From the NCBI RefSeq assembly GCF_000376785.1, contig NZ_AQXX01000130.1, positions 1 through 64,000 on the forward strand: 64,000 nt of DNA, given 5' to 3'. Under the pieces are notes generated by a model. It searched no databases. It was not told the DNA's origin and saw only the letters and a program-made list of their open reading frames with translations. The stretch is from Hahella ganghwensis DSM 17046. Lineage in GTDB: Bacteria > Pseudomonadota > Gammaproteobacteria > Pseudomonadales > Oleiphilaceae. Within the stretch, counting starts at the first letter, position 1. Each line of letters opens with the position of its first letter. The position numbers and the translations under genes were made by a program. Shown here in pieces: positions 33,080 to 41,350 of this stretch.

Positions 33080-33490
33080 CTACAATTGGCAGTCCCAGGC
33101 AAACCATCCACCTGCACGAACTCCCAGGTACATGAGGCCAGACTTCAATCGACTAACCCCATCGAATCGTAACGCCTCATAAAACAGGGAATCACATTTG
33201 GCCCGGCTCAAATTTTTGTTAGCCAGGTGTCCACGGATCGAATATAGGAAGTCGTGCAGAATAGCAGCCCTTCTAACACGAAAATCGTCATTAGAAACAA
33301 GCCACCGAGCAGTAGCAGGGATTGAAGCAAGATCGTGCCGGAAGCCCTTTTTAACCGTGATTTTATATCCATCTCTGCATGTCCAGATTAGATTCTCTTT
33401 AAGCATCCATGATGCTGCACCACGTATGCTTGATTGGTCCAGCTCATCAGACTCCCTGTTGAAGCCGTAATCTTTAGTCATCATGGCCAT
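33080..33490 (-). CDS. DUF1353-family phage protein
   Basis: 136 residues. The hallmark sequence is KKGFRHDLASIPATARWLV followed by RRAAILHDFLYS. The conserved His and Asp residues in DLASIP and LHDFLY make a small metal-dependent hydrolase plausible, but no activity is established for the family. DUF1353 proteins are common beside holin and endolysin genes, as here. It overlaps the downstream end of 33481-33918 by 10 bp. Confidence 0.7.
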   Translation of the reverse strand: MAMMTKDYGFNRESDELDQSSIRGAASWMLKENLIWTCRDGYKITVKKGFRHDLASIPATARWLVSNDDFRVRRAAILHDFLYSIRGHLANKNLSRAKCDSLFYEALRFDGVSRLKSGLMYLGVRAGGWFAWDCQL

Positions 33491-33918
33491 ACCATTGAAT
33501 AGGGTTTGATTTGGAGGTAAAGATCCTCAAAACCGTCCAGGGCTCCCATAAGTACAGAGAAAGCCAAACGGCTCTGAGTGACAGCGTTCTTACCGGAAAT
33601 TATCTGATAATTCATGCCAGGGGCGATGCAGCCCTCCAACTGGTGAGGCCAGTTTGCCGGGTGGATCATGATATAAGTTCGACCAGGCACATCGGTTACT
33701 TCCCAGCCGGATATATAATCTCCACCACTAGATCGCCGAACCACGCCGCTGTCGCGCTTCTGTAGCTTATACAGGCCATCTGGGATGCAAGATTTCCCAG
33801 TTTGGTTGTTTAACCATGGGCGCTCACAGGTGTAGAGAATTCTGTCGTTAGGCAACTGTAGTCGGCCAAACGTCCCATCTGTGGCGTAAGCGAATCTCTC
33901 AAGAGTGATTACTTGCAT
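33481..33918 (-). CDS. DUF5675-family protein, lysis-cassette candidate
   Basis: 145 residues with the family order LERFAYATDGTFGRLQLP, ERPWLNNQTGKSCIPDGLY, VPGRTYIMIHPANWP, LEGCIAPG, and AVTQSRLAF. The H-x(n)-GCI arrangement recalls the His/Cys motif of L,D-transpeptidase-like enzymes, so a peptidoglycan-cleaving role is conceivable, but this is only inference. It is the first gene after the tandem terminators and no other endolysin is seen in the cassette, so it (with DUF1353) is the best endolysin candidate. Confidence 0.65.
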   Translation of the reverse strand: MQVITLERFAYATDGTFGRLQLPNDRILYTCERPWLNNQTGKSCIPDGLYKLQKRDSGVVRRSSGGDYISGWEVTDVPGRTYIMIHPANWPHQLEGCIAPGMNYQIISGKNAVTQSRLAFSVLMGALDGFEDLYLQIKPYSMVWP

Positions 33919-33944
33919 GGATTAACCGTGGGGCAGAAATAGAA

Positions 33945-33977
33945 AAGCCCGCAGCGGACGCATCATGACCGGCGGGC
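33945..33977 (-). terminator. Rho-independent terminator upstream of the lysis genes
   Basis: On the minus strand AGCCCGC...GCGGGCT with a 19-base loop is followed by TTTCTATTT. It lies after the Q-position gene and before the lysis genes, the place of lambda tR'. Confidence 0.6.
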
Positions 33978-34014
33978 TAGTTTCCCCTGGGGGTAGGGGT
34001 GAGGCACAGAAGAA

Positions 34015-34044
34015 ATAAAAAAGGCCCACCGAAGTGAGCCTTTG
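34015..34044 (-). terminator. Strong rho-independent terminator after the Q-position gene
   Basis: On the minus strand AAGGCTCACTTCGGTGGGCCTT is followed by six T. A stable stem with a TTCG loop makes it one of the clearest terminators here. With 33945-33977 it forms a tandem block that late transcription must pass to reach lysis, head and tail genes. Confidence 0.85.
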
Positions 34045-34094
34045 TGGCGGAAAAACCGCAACATGAAAAATTTTAGGTTAAAGCGTTCCCAAAA

Positions 34095-34823
34095 TCAATA
34101 AACAGCCCCATTCACGGAGATCTTACTAAGGAGTACCGATACAGGTTTCAGCGTCCTTTTTTCCATTGAGTCAATTGCTGTAACGATAGCTTCGTATATA
34201 GGTTCGCAATCCCTTCCCCAATGTTTCCGCTCCACTTTCACTTGATAGTCATCAAAGAGTCTTTCGCAGAATAGGCCCACAGAATAGGATCGATCGGTCT
34301 GGAATTGGCCTGCCTTTTGAGCCCCAACATACTCGCTCCCACCACCAAATACCTGACGGCGGTGGTCCCTGATGAGCATTCGTATCAAGCCGGACATCAG
34401 GCGCTCTCGTTTTGTCGTTATCTTTCTTTTCGGATCCATTTCTGAGACGTACTTGTACATGCCGTTAACAACCAGATCCTCAACTTGGTCCAGCACCTCA
34501 TCGTAGAATGGCCCGTACATGTAGTGACCGAAGAGCTGGAAATGGGCCTCCATGCCTTGGATTGTGCGCTTAACCCTGGCCAGTACATCTGCATCTAATG
34601 GAATATGCGCGCCAGATTTGCCTCGGGTTTGGGTCGCTGTGATAGTCCAGTGGCTTCCCACAGTCATCATCCTGCGTCTATCCTCTGGGTTTCTAATGCG
34701 CTCCCATACTAGCTGACTGACCATACTTCCCAAGGTCACAGATTGGGCTAGAATCTCCAGCCGGTCAGGGGAGGGGATAAAATAGCATTCGTGCCAAGCT
34801 CTGCGTGCTGAAAAAATTCTCAC
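34095..34823 (-). CDS. Late-regulator (Q-position) candidate, unknown family
   Basis: 242 residues, GTG start in a GTGA overlap with the preceding gene. No Zn finger or helix-turn-helix is obvious; basic patches occur (NPEDRRRMMT, KRKITTKRERLMSGLIRMLI) with helical content. It is the last gene of the early minus-strand operon, directly before tandem terminators and the lysis cassette. In lambda that is the place of the antiterminator Q. I infer a late-gene regulator from position only; I do not recognise the family. Confidence 0.5.
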   Translation of the reverse strand: MRIFSARRAWHECYFIPSPDRLEILAQSVTLGSMVSQLVWERIRNPEDRRRMMTVGSHWTITATQTRGKSGAHIPLDADVLARVKRTIQGMEAHFQLFGHYMYGPFYDEVLDQVEDLVVNGMYKYVSEMDPKRKITTKRERLMSGLIRMLIRDHRRQVFGGGSEYVGAQKAGQFQTDRSYSVGLFCERLFDDYQVKVERKHWGRDCEPIYEAIVTAIDSMEKRTLKPVSVLLSKISVNGAVY

Positions 34824-34978
34824 CCGTTCAAGCCCTCTCTCACTCTTTGAATGGTTTGATTGGCAACCCTAAGTCGTTCCTGAAGGTCAGCATTCAACTG
34901 GGTCATCTTCATCAGCTGTTCCCGTAGCTTTAAATTCTCAGCTTCCAGCAAAGAATGGGATTCTTGCAGTGGGGTCAT
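34820..34978 (-). CDS. Small leucine-zipper-like protein
   Basis: 52 residues from the ATG at 34978, chosen because AAAGGAG lies 8 bases upstream and the ATG overlaps the stop of the VRR-NUC gene. The protein is nearly all coiled coil (SLLEAENLKLREQLMKMTQL, then NADLQERLRVANQTIQRV). It would dimerise. It may be a regulatory or adaptor peptide for its neighbours. Function unknown. Confidence 0.6.
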   Translation of the reverse strand: MTPLQESHSLLEAENLKLREQLMKMTQLNADLQERLRVANQTIQRVREGLNG

Positions 34979-35367
34979 GCTGCACTCCTTTCCTTCCCAG
35001 TCTGCAGATATTGGATAATTGCGATCCGGGCAGCATCCCAACCGGCACATACCACAACCTTGTAACCAACCTTCTTCAGGCGGGTGATCCACTGCTGCTG
35101 ATGGCTATACAACTTGCCACCCTTCCGGCGCTTCATTTCGATAAACAAACCTGCATAGCCTCCGAGCGGTAGAGCAAGCATCAGGTCAGGGACGCCCTTG
35201 CGGACGCCTTCGGCCTTGAGTTTCGCAGCCACAATCCGGTGTCTATCTCCACCATTTGGAACTGAGAATAGAAAGTCACCGATAAGGCCTTGAGGTATTC
35301 GCTGACAATCAGCCCACTGGACAAGTGCTTTTTGCTCTTCGTGCTCTGAGGGAATCTGATACCTCAT
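34975..35367 (-). CDS. VRR-NUC domain nuclease
   Basis: 130 residues, almost only the VRR-NUC fold: SEHEEQKALVQWAD (residues 6-19), VPNGGDRHRIVAAKLKAEGV, GVPDLMLALP (catalytic D), and LFIEMKRRKGGKLYSHQQQW (catalytic E-x-K). This PD-(D/E)XK family cuts DNA structures; in phages it is often placed among replication and recombination genes, where it may act as a Holliday-junction resolvase (the RusA or NinG role). It is translationally coupled on both sides. Confidence 0.85.
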   Translation of the reverse strand: MRYQIPSEHEEQKALVQWADCQRIPQGLIGDFLFSVPNGGDRHRIVAAKLKAEGVRKGVPDLMLALPLGGYAGLFIEMKRRKGGKLYSHQQQWITRLKKVGYKVVVCAGWDAARIAIIQYLQTGKERSAA

Positions 35368-36023
35368 TCGACATACCCCGCTGGCACAAATCTCAACACG
35401 TCATGCTTCTGAGCCCATAGCTTGAGCTCCTTTGGTGGCACATCCGCCATACTCTGATAACCGAGAGTGTTTTTTAGAGTTTCCCAGGCCCAGCGCTCGA
35501 CGTGTTCGATACGCTGCTTATCGAACCACTCTTTGCCACCGAGTGCGGACTCGCCTTGCTGGTGCTGTTTGGCATGATTGCTCGCAAGTAATGGGATGGA
35601 TGAGTAGGGTGGTTTGATTCCGGTACCAGATCCATTTGCCACGCGGCGGACGTGGGCGACTTGTACAGGATCTTGATCTGTTCCATACACTCCGGAGAAG
35701 CAACACTTCTGGTTGCGTATCCAGGCTGTGAAATGGCTGTCTGGACCAATCGCCCTCCATACGTCCAAGACCCTAAAGAAGCCTTTGAGCTTAAGCAGCT
35801 TGGCCATCTCACCGTACTGACCACCTTGGGAAATGGCTTTCTGTTGCATGTTCTGCTGAGCCGCTTGCTGTGTGAGTCGGCATACAGCACCAGCAACGCC
35901 AGGCATGCCAAAAAGCTCAAAGGCAGCTTTCGCATCATTGGGCTCTATATCGATACTTAGCCTCAACGTTCCATCAGCAAGGGTTTTGACCGACCGGCTG
36001 GTGAAAGCAATCACGTCGCTCAT
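35364..36023 (-). CDS. HNH-like nuclease domain protein (DUF968/Ref type)
   Basis: 219 residues. An N-terminal 100 residues of unclear fold precede a C-terminal HNH-like stretch: CCFSG, QVAHVRRVANGSGTGIKPPY, IPLLASNHAKQHQQGESALG. The H-R-R and NH-KQHQ pieces resemble the zinc/HNH region of DUF968 and Ref recombination-associated nucleases. It then has an aromatic C-terminal tail (VERWAWETLKNTLGY). Probably a DNA nuclease used in recombination or packaging preparation. Ribosome overlaps link it to both neighbours. Confidence 0.6.
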   Translation of the reverse strand: MSDVIAFTSRSVKTLADGTLRLSIDIEPNDAKAAFELFGMPGVAGAVCRLTQQAAQQNMQQKAISQGGQYGEMAKLLKLKGFFRVLDVWRAIGPDSHFTAWIRNQKCCFSGVYGTDQDPVQVAHVRRVANGSGTGIKPPYSSIPLLASNHAKQHQQGESALGGKEWFDKQRIEHVERWAWETLKNTLGYQSMADVPPKELKLWAQKHDVLRFVPAGYVE

Positions 36024-36781
36024 GAGGCCCTCCTGTGGCTATCCCATTTGAACACCAGTGAGATTCCGCCATTCTCGCGCAATCTGTCGACCACCCGATC
36101 ACCGATGCATTCGGTAATTGTGTGGATGTCCAGGTTGGATATCAGAATCGTCGGCTTCATATCCTCGTACCGCGCATTAACGACATCGAACATCACCTGC
36201 CGTTCGAAATCGGTTTTATGCTGGACACCGATCTCATCGATGATCAGCAGACTGTAGCTCCGCATCTCGTTAATGATTCCGATCTGGCTTTCACTCGAGC
36301 CCTTTCCGAAAGTTGACTTAACCCTGAGTAGAAGCTTTTCGAGGCCTGTGTATTTGGCAGCAACATGCTGTTGAGTGATGGCGTATTTTGCGACTGCGAT
36401 GGCAAGGTGGGTTTTACCAGTACCTACGTCCCCGGTCATGATCATGCTGGTGCCGGTTTTTCGATGCTTCCGGATGTTCTCAGCGTAGGATTTCGTTTGC
36501 TCGCAGATCGCACGCTGCCTTTCTGACCGGCAGACGTAGTTTTCAAATGTTGCGTCCTTGAATCTGAGCGGAATGTCCGCTCGTTCGAGCCAGCCCTCGA
36601 TGTCGACTTTCAGTTGCTGCTCTCTGAATTCGTTTTGCATGCTGAGCGATTGAACGCACTCGGGGCATTCAGACCAGGTGCCGTTGCCAAGGGCGTAGTA
36701 AACGGATTCGTATTCACCGTGCCGGGGACATGTTCTGGTTTCAGTTGTGCCTGTATCAGGATTAGAATCTGTATGATCCAT
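36020..36781 (-). CDS. DnaC/IstB-like helicase loader ATPase
   Basis: 253 residues. N-terminal Cys pairs (TCPRHGEY, WSECPECV) form a zinc-binding front. The AAA+ core shows Walker A TGDVGTGKTHLAIAVAKY (about 116-133), Walker B LLIIDEIG (about 180) and sensor-type ILISNLDIHTI. It would load the host replicative helicase at the phage origin, the role of lambda P/DnaC. It overlaps the end of the replication initiator gene by 20 bp, a usual O-P arrangement. Confidence 0.87.
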   Translation of the reverse strand: MDHTDSNPDTGTTETRTCPRHGEYESVYYALGNGTWSECPECVQSLSMQNEFREQQLKVDIEGWLERADIPLRFKDATFENYVCRSERQRAICEQTKSYAENIRKHRKTGTSMIMTGDVGTGKTHLAIAVAKYAITQQHVAAKYTGLEKLLLRVKSTFGKGSSESQIGIINEMRSYSLLIIDEIGVQHKTDFERQVMFDVVNARYEDMKPTILISNLDIHTITECIGDRVVDRLRENGGISLVFKWDSHRRAS

Positions 36782-37550
36782 CGCCGTTATCCTCTAAGCC
36801 GTTAAAGTGATCGATTTCGTTGAAGTTGGTGTGGGGGCTTCGAAGTGGGGGCGGTCCACCCCGATTAAACTTGACCGCATTTCGCATCCAGGTACGCCAT
36901 GCAGCTACCCAGTCAACAAACAAACTGCGTTTAGCTTGGTGGTGATCTTTGAAGTTCTCGGTCTCATGATCGAGATTGATTCCAGGCACCTGCTGTTGAG
37001 CCCAAAGGCGCATTTCGTCAGTAATTTCAAAACCGGGAGGGAGAGCTGATTTTCTCTTGGGCTTTTTGGGGGCTGCCGGTTCGGCGGACAATATATCTTT
37101 ATCTTTACTATCTTCTCTTCTCTTCTCTTCTCTGGTAACGCTTTTTGTAACGGTTTTTGCGTTACATTCGCGTTTCACGTCTTTAGGTTGTTGTTCTGAC
37201 TGAACTTTATTCCTGTGTTTTGCAACCCTCCTATTACTCTCAGCTCGTTTTTTTGCTCCGTTTCCGTTGTGTTTTCCAAAGTCTGGGAACACCATTCCGT
37301 CGCCTGATTCGCTCAACCAGCCGACTTGTAACATCGCATCAGCGAATCCGGTAACGGCTGTGATACGGTCGAGTAATGCCTTTGTAACGTTTTTTGCGTT
37401 ACCGTCTATGGTCTGTTGATCAGCCCAAATCCATATCCGGAGTAGCTTCCCAGATACCGCATCCGGATCGATATCCAGCAATTCTGCCATTTTAAAAACC
37501 TCTGGCTTGTCTGGTGTCGTGTGATCGAGTTTTATCCAATCGCCTGCCAT
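36762..37550 (-). CDS. Phage replication initiator (O-like replisome organiser)
   Basis: 262 residues, ATG with AGGAG ribosome site. The N-terminal 110 residues (DWIKLDHTTPDKPEVFKMAEL, DPDAVSGKLLRIWIWADQQT) form the DNA-binding winged-helix type domain found in phage replication organisers. The centre is low-complexity and basic. The C-terminal part (ITDEMRLWAQQQVPGINLDHE, then SLFVDWVAAWRTWMRN) is typical of the helicase-loader-binding half. Repeated DNA in its middle is described as a candidate origin. It precedes the DnaC-like gene. Confidence 0.8.
   Translation of the reverse strand: MAGDWIKLDHTTPDKPEVFKMAELLDIDPDAVSGKLLRIWIWADQQTIDGNAKNVTKALLDRITAVTGFADAMLQVGWLSESGDGMVFPDFGKHNGNGAKKRAESNRRVAKHRNKVQSEQQPKDVKRECNAKTVTKSVTREEKRREDSKDKDILSAEPAAPKKPKRKSALPPGFEITDEMRLWAQQQVPGINLDHETENFKDHHQAKRSLFVDWVAAWRTWMRNAVKFNRGGPPPLRSPHTNFNEIDHFNGLEDNGDGSYRF
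37090..37165. other. Candidate replication origin inside the O-like gene
   Basis: Three inverted/direct GTAACG-type elements lie at 11-bp spacing in 37134-37165 (GGTAACG, TGTAACGG, GCGTTAC on the plus strand). A further copy of TGTAACG-TTTTTT-GCGTTAC is at 37384-37403. Directly beside them, 37094-37132 is an AT-rich, almost pure pyrimidine tract (on the plus strand). Iterons next to an asymmetric AT-rich stretch inside gene O are the layout of lambda ori. Confidence 0.55.
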
Positions 37551-37556
37551 AAGCTC

Positions 37557-40055
37557 CTACGCTGCGTCATTCTCTTCAAAGTCGAACAGGGTGGGGGTCT
37601 GGTGTTCTATCTCGGCCTGTTTCAGGTACTGAACACCGTCAAAGAAATAATCTGAATTCAATTCGCTAGCACGACCTAAGCGCCCGAGTTTTACCGCCAT
37701 ATACGGTACAGTCATCAGCCCCCCAAAGGGGTCATAGACGGTCTCATCAGGGTTGCTGTATCTGGTTATCAGTCGCTCGACTATATCCAGCTGTAGGGGG
37801 CACACGTGGTTTTGTAGGCCCTTCTGGGTCTGCTTACCGTTAAGAGTTCGCATCCTGTTTACGTCGTGCCAAACGTCATCAGAATGACTGCCTGGCGCCA
37901 GGCTCATGAAACTGGAAGGGAGGGCTCCACGGGCATCGAGAGCCTCGCCGACTCTTACGTGGTGCTGGTAGTCGTAAATGTTGTGCAGACTAAACTCGGT
38001 GAAGATCTTTGCCAGTTTGTCTGGCCCGTAGCCGGCCATCTCTTCAGGGTCCAGAAGACGGTTGCCACTGGAGCGCCAGAAAGCATGTGCATCCACCTGC
38101 CAGCGTGCCCTGGAGTAATCGGCCTTTTCTTTGGTGACTGGGACATCTGCGTAGCCCTTGGTTCTGTTTGTCTGAGGCTTCCTGAACAACAAAACATACT
38201 CGGGCGAACCTACACCCATCTTTGTGCCGTCCTTGCATTGCTCTGACCACCCCAGCCGGTAAGTCTGGTTGTTTTCCCGTACAACATCGGTAACAACGGT
38301 GATCATCCCCATGTAGTCAAAACCATGCTTCTGTGCATGAAATATGGCTTCTGCATGAAAGGGGGAAACAGTTGGGGCACCAGCGCCTGTAACATTGCCA
38401 AACAGGATCCGGTCTTTAACGTGGCAGCAATACAGTCGACCAGGATTCAAAACCCTCAACAGTTCCGGCGTGAGGTAATCCATCTGCTCCCAGAAATGAT
38501 CATTGTTCTCTGTGTGGCCGAAATCGTTATAACTGGGCGTGTATTCGTAATGGTTGGCAAACGGAATACTGGTAATAACCAGGTCGACAGAATTGGTTTC
38601 CATTGACTGGGCTTCCTGGACGCAATCATTATTTGCTGCCAGATACCGCTCCCCACTTACTTCTACTCGCTCGACACCGATAGTGCGTTTCAGAGTCTCG
38701 GCCATCTCCAAATTGCTCAGGCCGTACTTTTTAACAATGGCTGTCATCTTCTCCACCATCTCATCGTGATTGCGCCATTTCTCCAAGAGTATCCGGAGGA
38801 TCTCCCGCTCGGAGTCGGCGTAAATGATGTGGACCTCACAGGTGTGGGTCTGTAGGAATCGATAGATCCGGTGAACCGCCTGAATGAAGTCGTTGAACTT
38901 GAAGCCAATGCCGACAAATATTTCCTTGTGGCAATGGCGCTGGAAGTTACAGCCGGATCCGGCAATAACCGGTTTTGTAGACAGGTATTTGTACTTGCCA
39001 TCCTGGAAGTCGATGATGCGTTGTTCCCTCTCATCTAAATCGAGGTTCCCGTAAACATCCTTACAACCCGGTACCGCTTTGTTTATCGCGTGACGCTCAG
39101 ATTCTTGGTCATGCCATAGGACAAAATGGCTATCAGGATCCTGCTCGAGTATCTCGGACATTTTCGCAACTCGGAGGGGGAGGGTGTCTCGCTTCTCCCT
39201 GGCAGCATCTTGGAGACTCAAAGCCGCATCTTTGAACATCTCATGCTGGCCCCACTTATCAGTACCGGCATCAGAATGGTCTGTCTTCACCTCGTGATAG
39301 ATGACTTTCAGTTCTGGCAGCACATACCCATCGTCTGAAAAGCCGAGATCCGAAGGTCGATCAATGAAGAGTGCCCAGCTGCTGATCCAGAGCCAGAATT
39401 CCTCTTCTTTGTGTGGGTATATGGTTAGATTGTTAGCCTTGGTGCTATCACGCTGGAAGAACCGGGTAAGGGCCTGGCCAGTGTCCATGATCCCCAGGAA
39501 ACCAGCGTAATGGATAAGCTCTTTATACCTGTTCGGGCTGGGTGTCGCGGTTGCAACGTACTTGAACCTGACGCCATCAAAGAGCGGCAAGAATTCCTGG
39601 TAAGTCTTCGATCCGTATGATCGCAGGATAGATGCCTCATCCAGGCTGGCAGCATCAAACAAGGTAGGGTTGAGTTTTCCTTCCCGGATACTTTCATAAT
39701 TGGTCAGATAGATTCCATCGCCGTCGATTTCTTTATCGGATTGGATAAACCTGATCTTAATTCCTAGCATTGCAGCATCGCGCTTGAACTCCTGACGGAC
39801 ACCTAAAGGGGCACATATCAGAGCCTTTCCGCCCCCGAGACACACTAACAGCAGCCGAAGTACTTCCAGCTGTACAACGGTTTTACCGAGACCAAACTTA
39901 GCGAATAGTGCGCGACATCCCCCCTTAACAGCCCAGACCACCATGGCTTTCTGGTGGGGCTTCAGAATTGGATTAACATCTGCAGGGGAGATATCGAAGC
40001 CGGTTGAAACCGCCAGCTTAATTTTCCGCTTAATGAAGTCGATGTATGCGCCCAT
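37557..40055 (-). CDS. Helicase-DNA methyltransferase fusion protein
   Basis: 832 residues from the ATG at 40055 (GAAGG 8 bases upstream); an earlier ATG at 40094 would overlap the MmcB-like gene. The N-terminal half is a superfamily 2 helicase: FGLGKT (54-59), SLDEAS (about 136), VATATPSPNRY, and QAVHRIYRF. The C-terminal half is a beta-class DNA methyltransferase: TSIPF near 493 in place of the usual TSPPY, then DPFGGLMTV near 774. Such fusions occur in proteobacterial phages, where they may modify DNA ahead of restriction or aid replication. Which base is methylated is unknown. Confidence 0.8.
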   Translation of the reverse strand: MGAYIDFIKRKIKLAVSTGFDISPADVNPILKPHQKAMVVWAVKGGCRALFAKFGLGKTVVQLEVLRLLLVCLGGGKALICAPLGVRQEFKRDAAMLGIKIRFIQSDKEIDGDGIYLTNYESIREGKLNPTLFDAASLDEASILRSYGSKTYQEFLPLFDGVRFKYVATATPSPNRYKELIHYAGFLGIMDTGQALTRFFQRDSTKANNLTIYPHKEEEFWLWISSWALFIDRPSDLGFSDDGYVLPELKVIYHEVKTDHSDAGTDKWGQHEMFKDAALSLQDAAREKRDTLPLRVAKMSEILEQDPDSHFVLWHDQESERHAINKAVPGCKDVYGNLDLDEREQRIIDFQDGKYKYLSTKPVIAGSGCNFQRHCHKEIFVGIGFKFNDFIQAVHRIYRFLQTHTCEVHIIYADSEREILRILLEKWRNHDEMVEKMTAIVKKYGLSNLEMAETLKRTIGVERVEVSGERYLAANNDCVQEAQSMETNSVDLVITSIPFANHYEYTPSYNDFGHTENNDHFWEQMDYLTPELLRVLNPGRLYCCHVKDRILFGNVTGAGAPTVSPFHAEAIFHAQKHGFDYMGMITVVTDVVRENNQTYRLGWSEQCKDGTKMGVGSPEYVLLFRKPQTNRTKGYADVPVTKEKADYSRARWQVDAHAFWRSSGNRLLDPEEMAGYGPDKLAKIFTEFSLHNIYDYQHHVRVGEALDARGALPSSFMSLAPGSHSDDVWHDVNRMRTLNGKQTQKGLQNHVCPLQLDIVERLITRYSNPDETVYDPFGGLMTVPYMAVKLGRLGRASELNSDYFFDGVQYLKQAEIEHQTPTLFDFEENDAA

Positions 40056-40056
40056 T

Positions 40057-40914
40057 TCAACGACCTTCATTCTCAACAATTGGACGGAGCTCATTCTCTG
40101 CCCATCTGAGGCTGTCCTTGAGCTGAGTTACAATCGTTTTACAAGTGCGTACTCTTGAATCAACATTGATGCGGTTCTCAGTAAGTCGGAGGGCGCGTAG
40201 AAGGCTGTACTCGTTGTGATTCTCTTCAGGCAATCCTAATGCAGTGCACAATCTCTTGATGCCATCAGAAAGCTCTTTCTTGCTGCGTTCGGCAGATTCA
40301 TTGGCGCTCTTTAAGAGAATGTCCGCTCGCTGTTTTGCTCCATTAAGGATTGAATCAACCTCAGACTGGATGTCTCTTAGGTTGGCTCTCGCAGCGACCA
40401 GATCAGTAATTGTCTGTGCGACATCCTCGCCAAAGTGTTCGCGGACCTTACAGTTTAGTAGGTAGGTGTTGATTGCCTTGGTTCGATGTTTTGAATCCGC
40501 TCGCTCAATACCATCGATGAGAAGCTTGAGCATTGTGTCTTGAGGTAGAGTGCATGGGTTCAAGACTGGTGCTTTGAGGCTCTTCCAGCCGTTTTCACCA
40601 CGGATCATTAGACCGCAGGCAGCTGGCAGATCTTGTTTTGAAATCAGCCCTTGGGGAACGCAGAAATACACACCACAACTGAATTTCAGATAGCTCTGCC
40701 ATTTGCCACTGGTAACGTCAGACCGGTAGTCAGACACGGACACCTTAATCTCATAAGATAGGGGTTTGGGGTTGGAATAGCTTTTCCGCATAACATAGAC
40801 GTCGGGGCGCTTACTCCCGGATGGCCCCATCTGCATATCGCGCCACACCATCTTTTCTGGTGTGTTCAGATGTTCAGCGAGATCATTCAACAGGTCGTCA
40901 TGCTTCCATTTCAT
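40057..40914 (-). CDS. MmcB-like nuclease domain with coiled-coil extension
   Basis: 285 residues from the ATG at 40914, which overlaps the preceding stop. Residues 1-100 match the MmcB/DUF1052-type PD-(D/E)XK-like domain: SKRPDVYVMRKS, SYEIKVSVSDYRSDVTSGKW, CGVYFCVPQGLI. The D and E-x-K residues could be catalytic. The last 130 residues are helical coiled coil (SEVDSILNGAKQRADILLKS, NESAERSKKELSDG). Members are linked with DNA repair. It precedes the helicase-methyltransferase gene in the same operon, 1 bp apart. Confidence 0.75.
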   Translation of the reverse strand: MKWKHDDLLNDLAEHLNTPEKMVWRDMQMGPSGSKRPDVYVMRKSYSNPKPLSYEIKVSVSDYRSDVTSGKWQSYLKFSCGVYFCVPQGLISKQDLPAACGLMIRGENGWKSLKAPVLNPCTLPQDTMLKLLIDGIERADSKHRTKAINTYLLNCKVREHFGEDVAQTITDLVAARANLRDIQSEVDSILNGAKQRADILLKSANESAERSKKELSDGIKRLCTALGLPEENHNEYSLLRALRLTENRINVDSRVRTCKTIVTQLKDSLRWAENELRPIVENEGR

Positions 40915-41210
40915 GCTGCACCAGCCATTGCCGCCCGCTGGCAACTCACACAACGATAGAAATGCTCATCATCGTTCTGATAAAGCCATCCAGGTGCCGC
41001 CTTGCATGTAGCACACTCCACCCGCTCAATCTGAGTCAGGTCTATAGACCGATCGATCTGACCAATCTGAACTACAGGAAGGTAGGTTTGCCCCAGCTCA
41101 GAGTCATGGAAGGCATTGATATCAGGCTGGTTAAGTGGGATTCTCTTTGCGCCTGGGAAGGCTGTCAGGAAACGTTCTATGCGTTCCTCAATTGGCTGTT
41201 TGAACATCAT
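40911..41210 (-). CDS. Hypothetical protein with a four-cysteine zinc site
   Basis: 99 residues. The front is helical (PIEERIERFLTAFPGAKRI); the end has CATCKAAPGW followed by FYRCVSCQ, a CxxC...CxxC zinc site. It lies in a tight chain with both neighbours (4-bp overlaps). A DNA- or protein-binding accessory in the replication operon is plausible, but the family is not recognised. Confidence 0.55.
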   Translation of the reverse strand: MMFKQPIEERIERFLTAFPGAKRIPLNQPDINAFHDSELGQTYLPVVQIGQIDRSIDLTQIERVECATCKAAPGWLYQNDDEHFYRCVSCQRAAMAGAA

Positions 41211-41350
41211 TCCCCCTTGAGTTCAAATACGCTGTTGAGCGTTATAGAAAATGGTTTGATGATCATCCATGACAGAGTGGTTGTGATAACTGCCAGGCAA
41301 CCCAGCCCGGTCAGTAAAGCTATCGAGGCGATTTGTATTGTTATGTGCAT
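41207..41350 (-). CDS. Small membrane peptide
   Basis: 47 residues from the ATG at 41350 (GAGG 8 bases upstream); the frame is open further upstream but without a ribosome site. One long hydrophobic segment (ITIQIASIALLTGLGCLAVI, TTTLSW) is followed by a short tail. It overlaps the next gene by 4 bp and is the first gene after the terminator region. Unknown role. Confidence 0.5.
   Translation of the reverse strand: MHITIQIASIALLTGLGCLAVITTTLSWMIIKPFSITLNSVFELKGE

Noticed and set aside
35474-35938. 154-codon frame inside the HNH-like gene
   Set aside because: Same-strand shadow of a well-supported gene with coupled neighbours on both sides.
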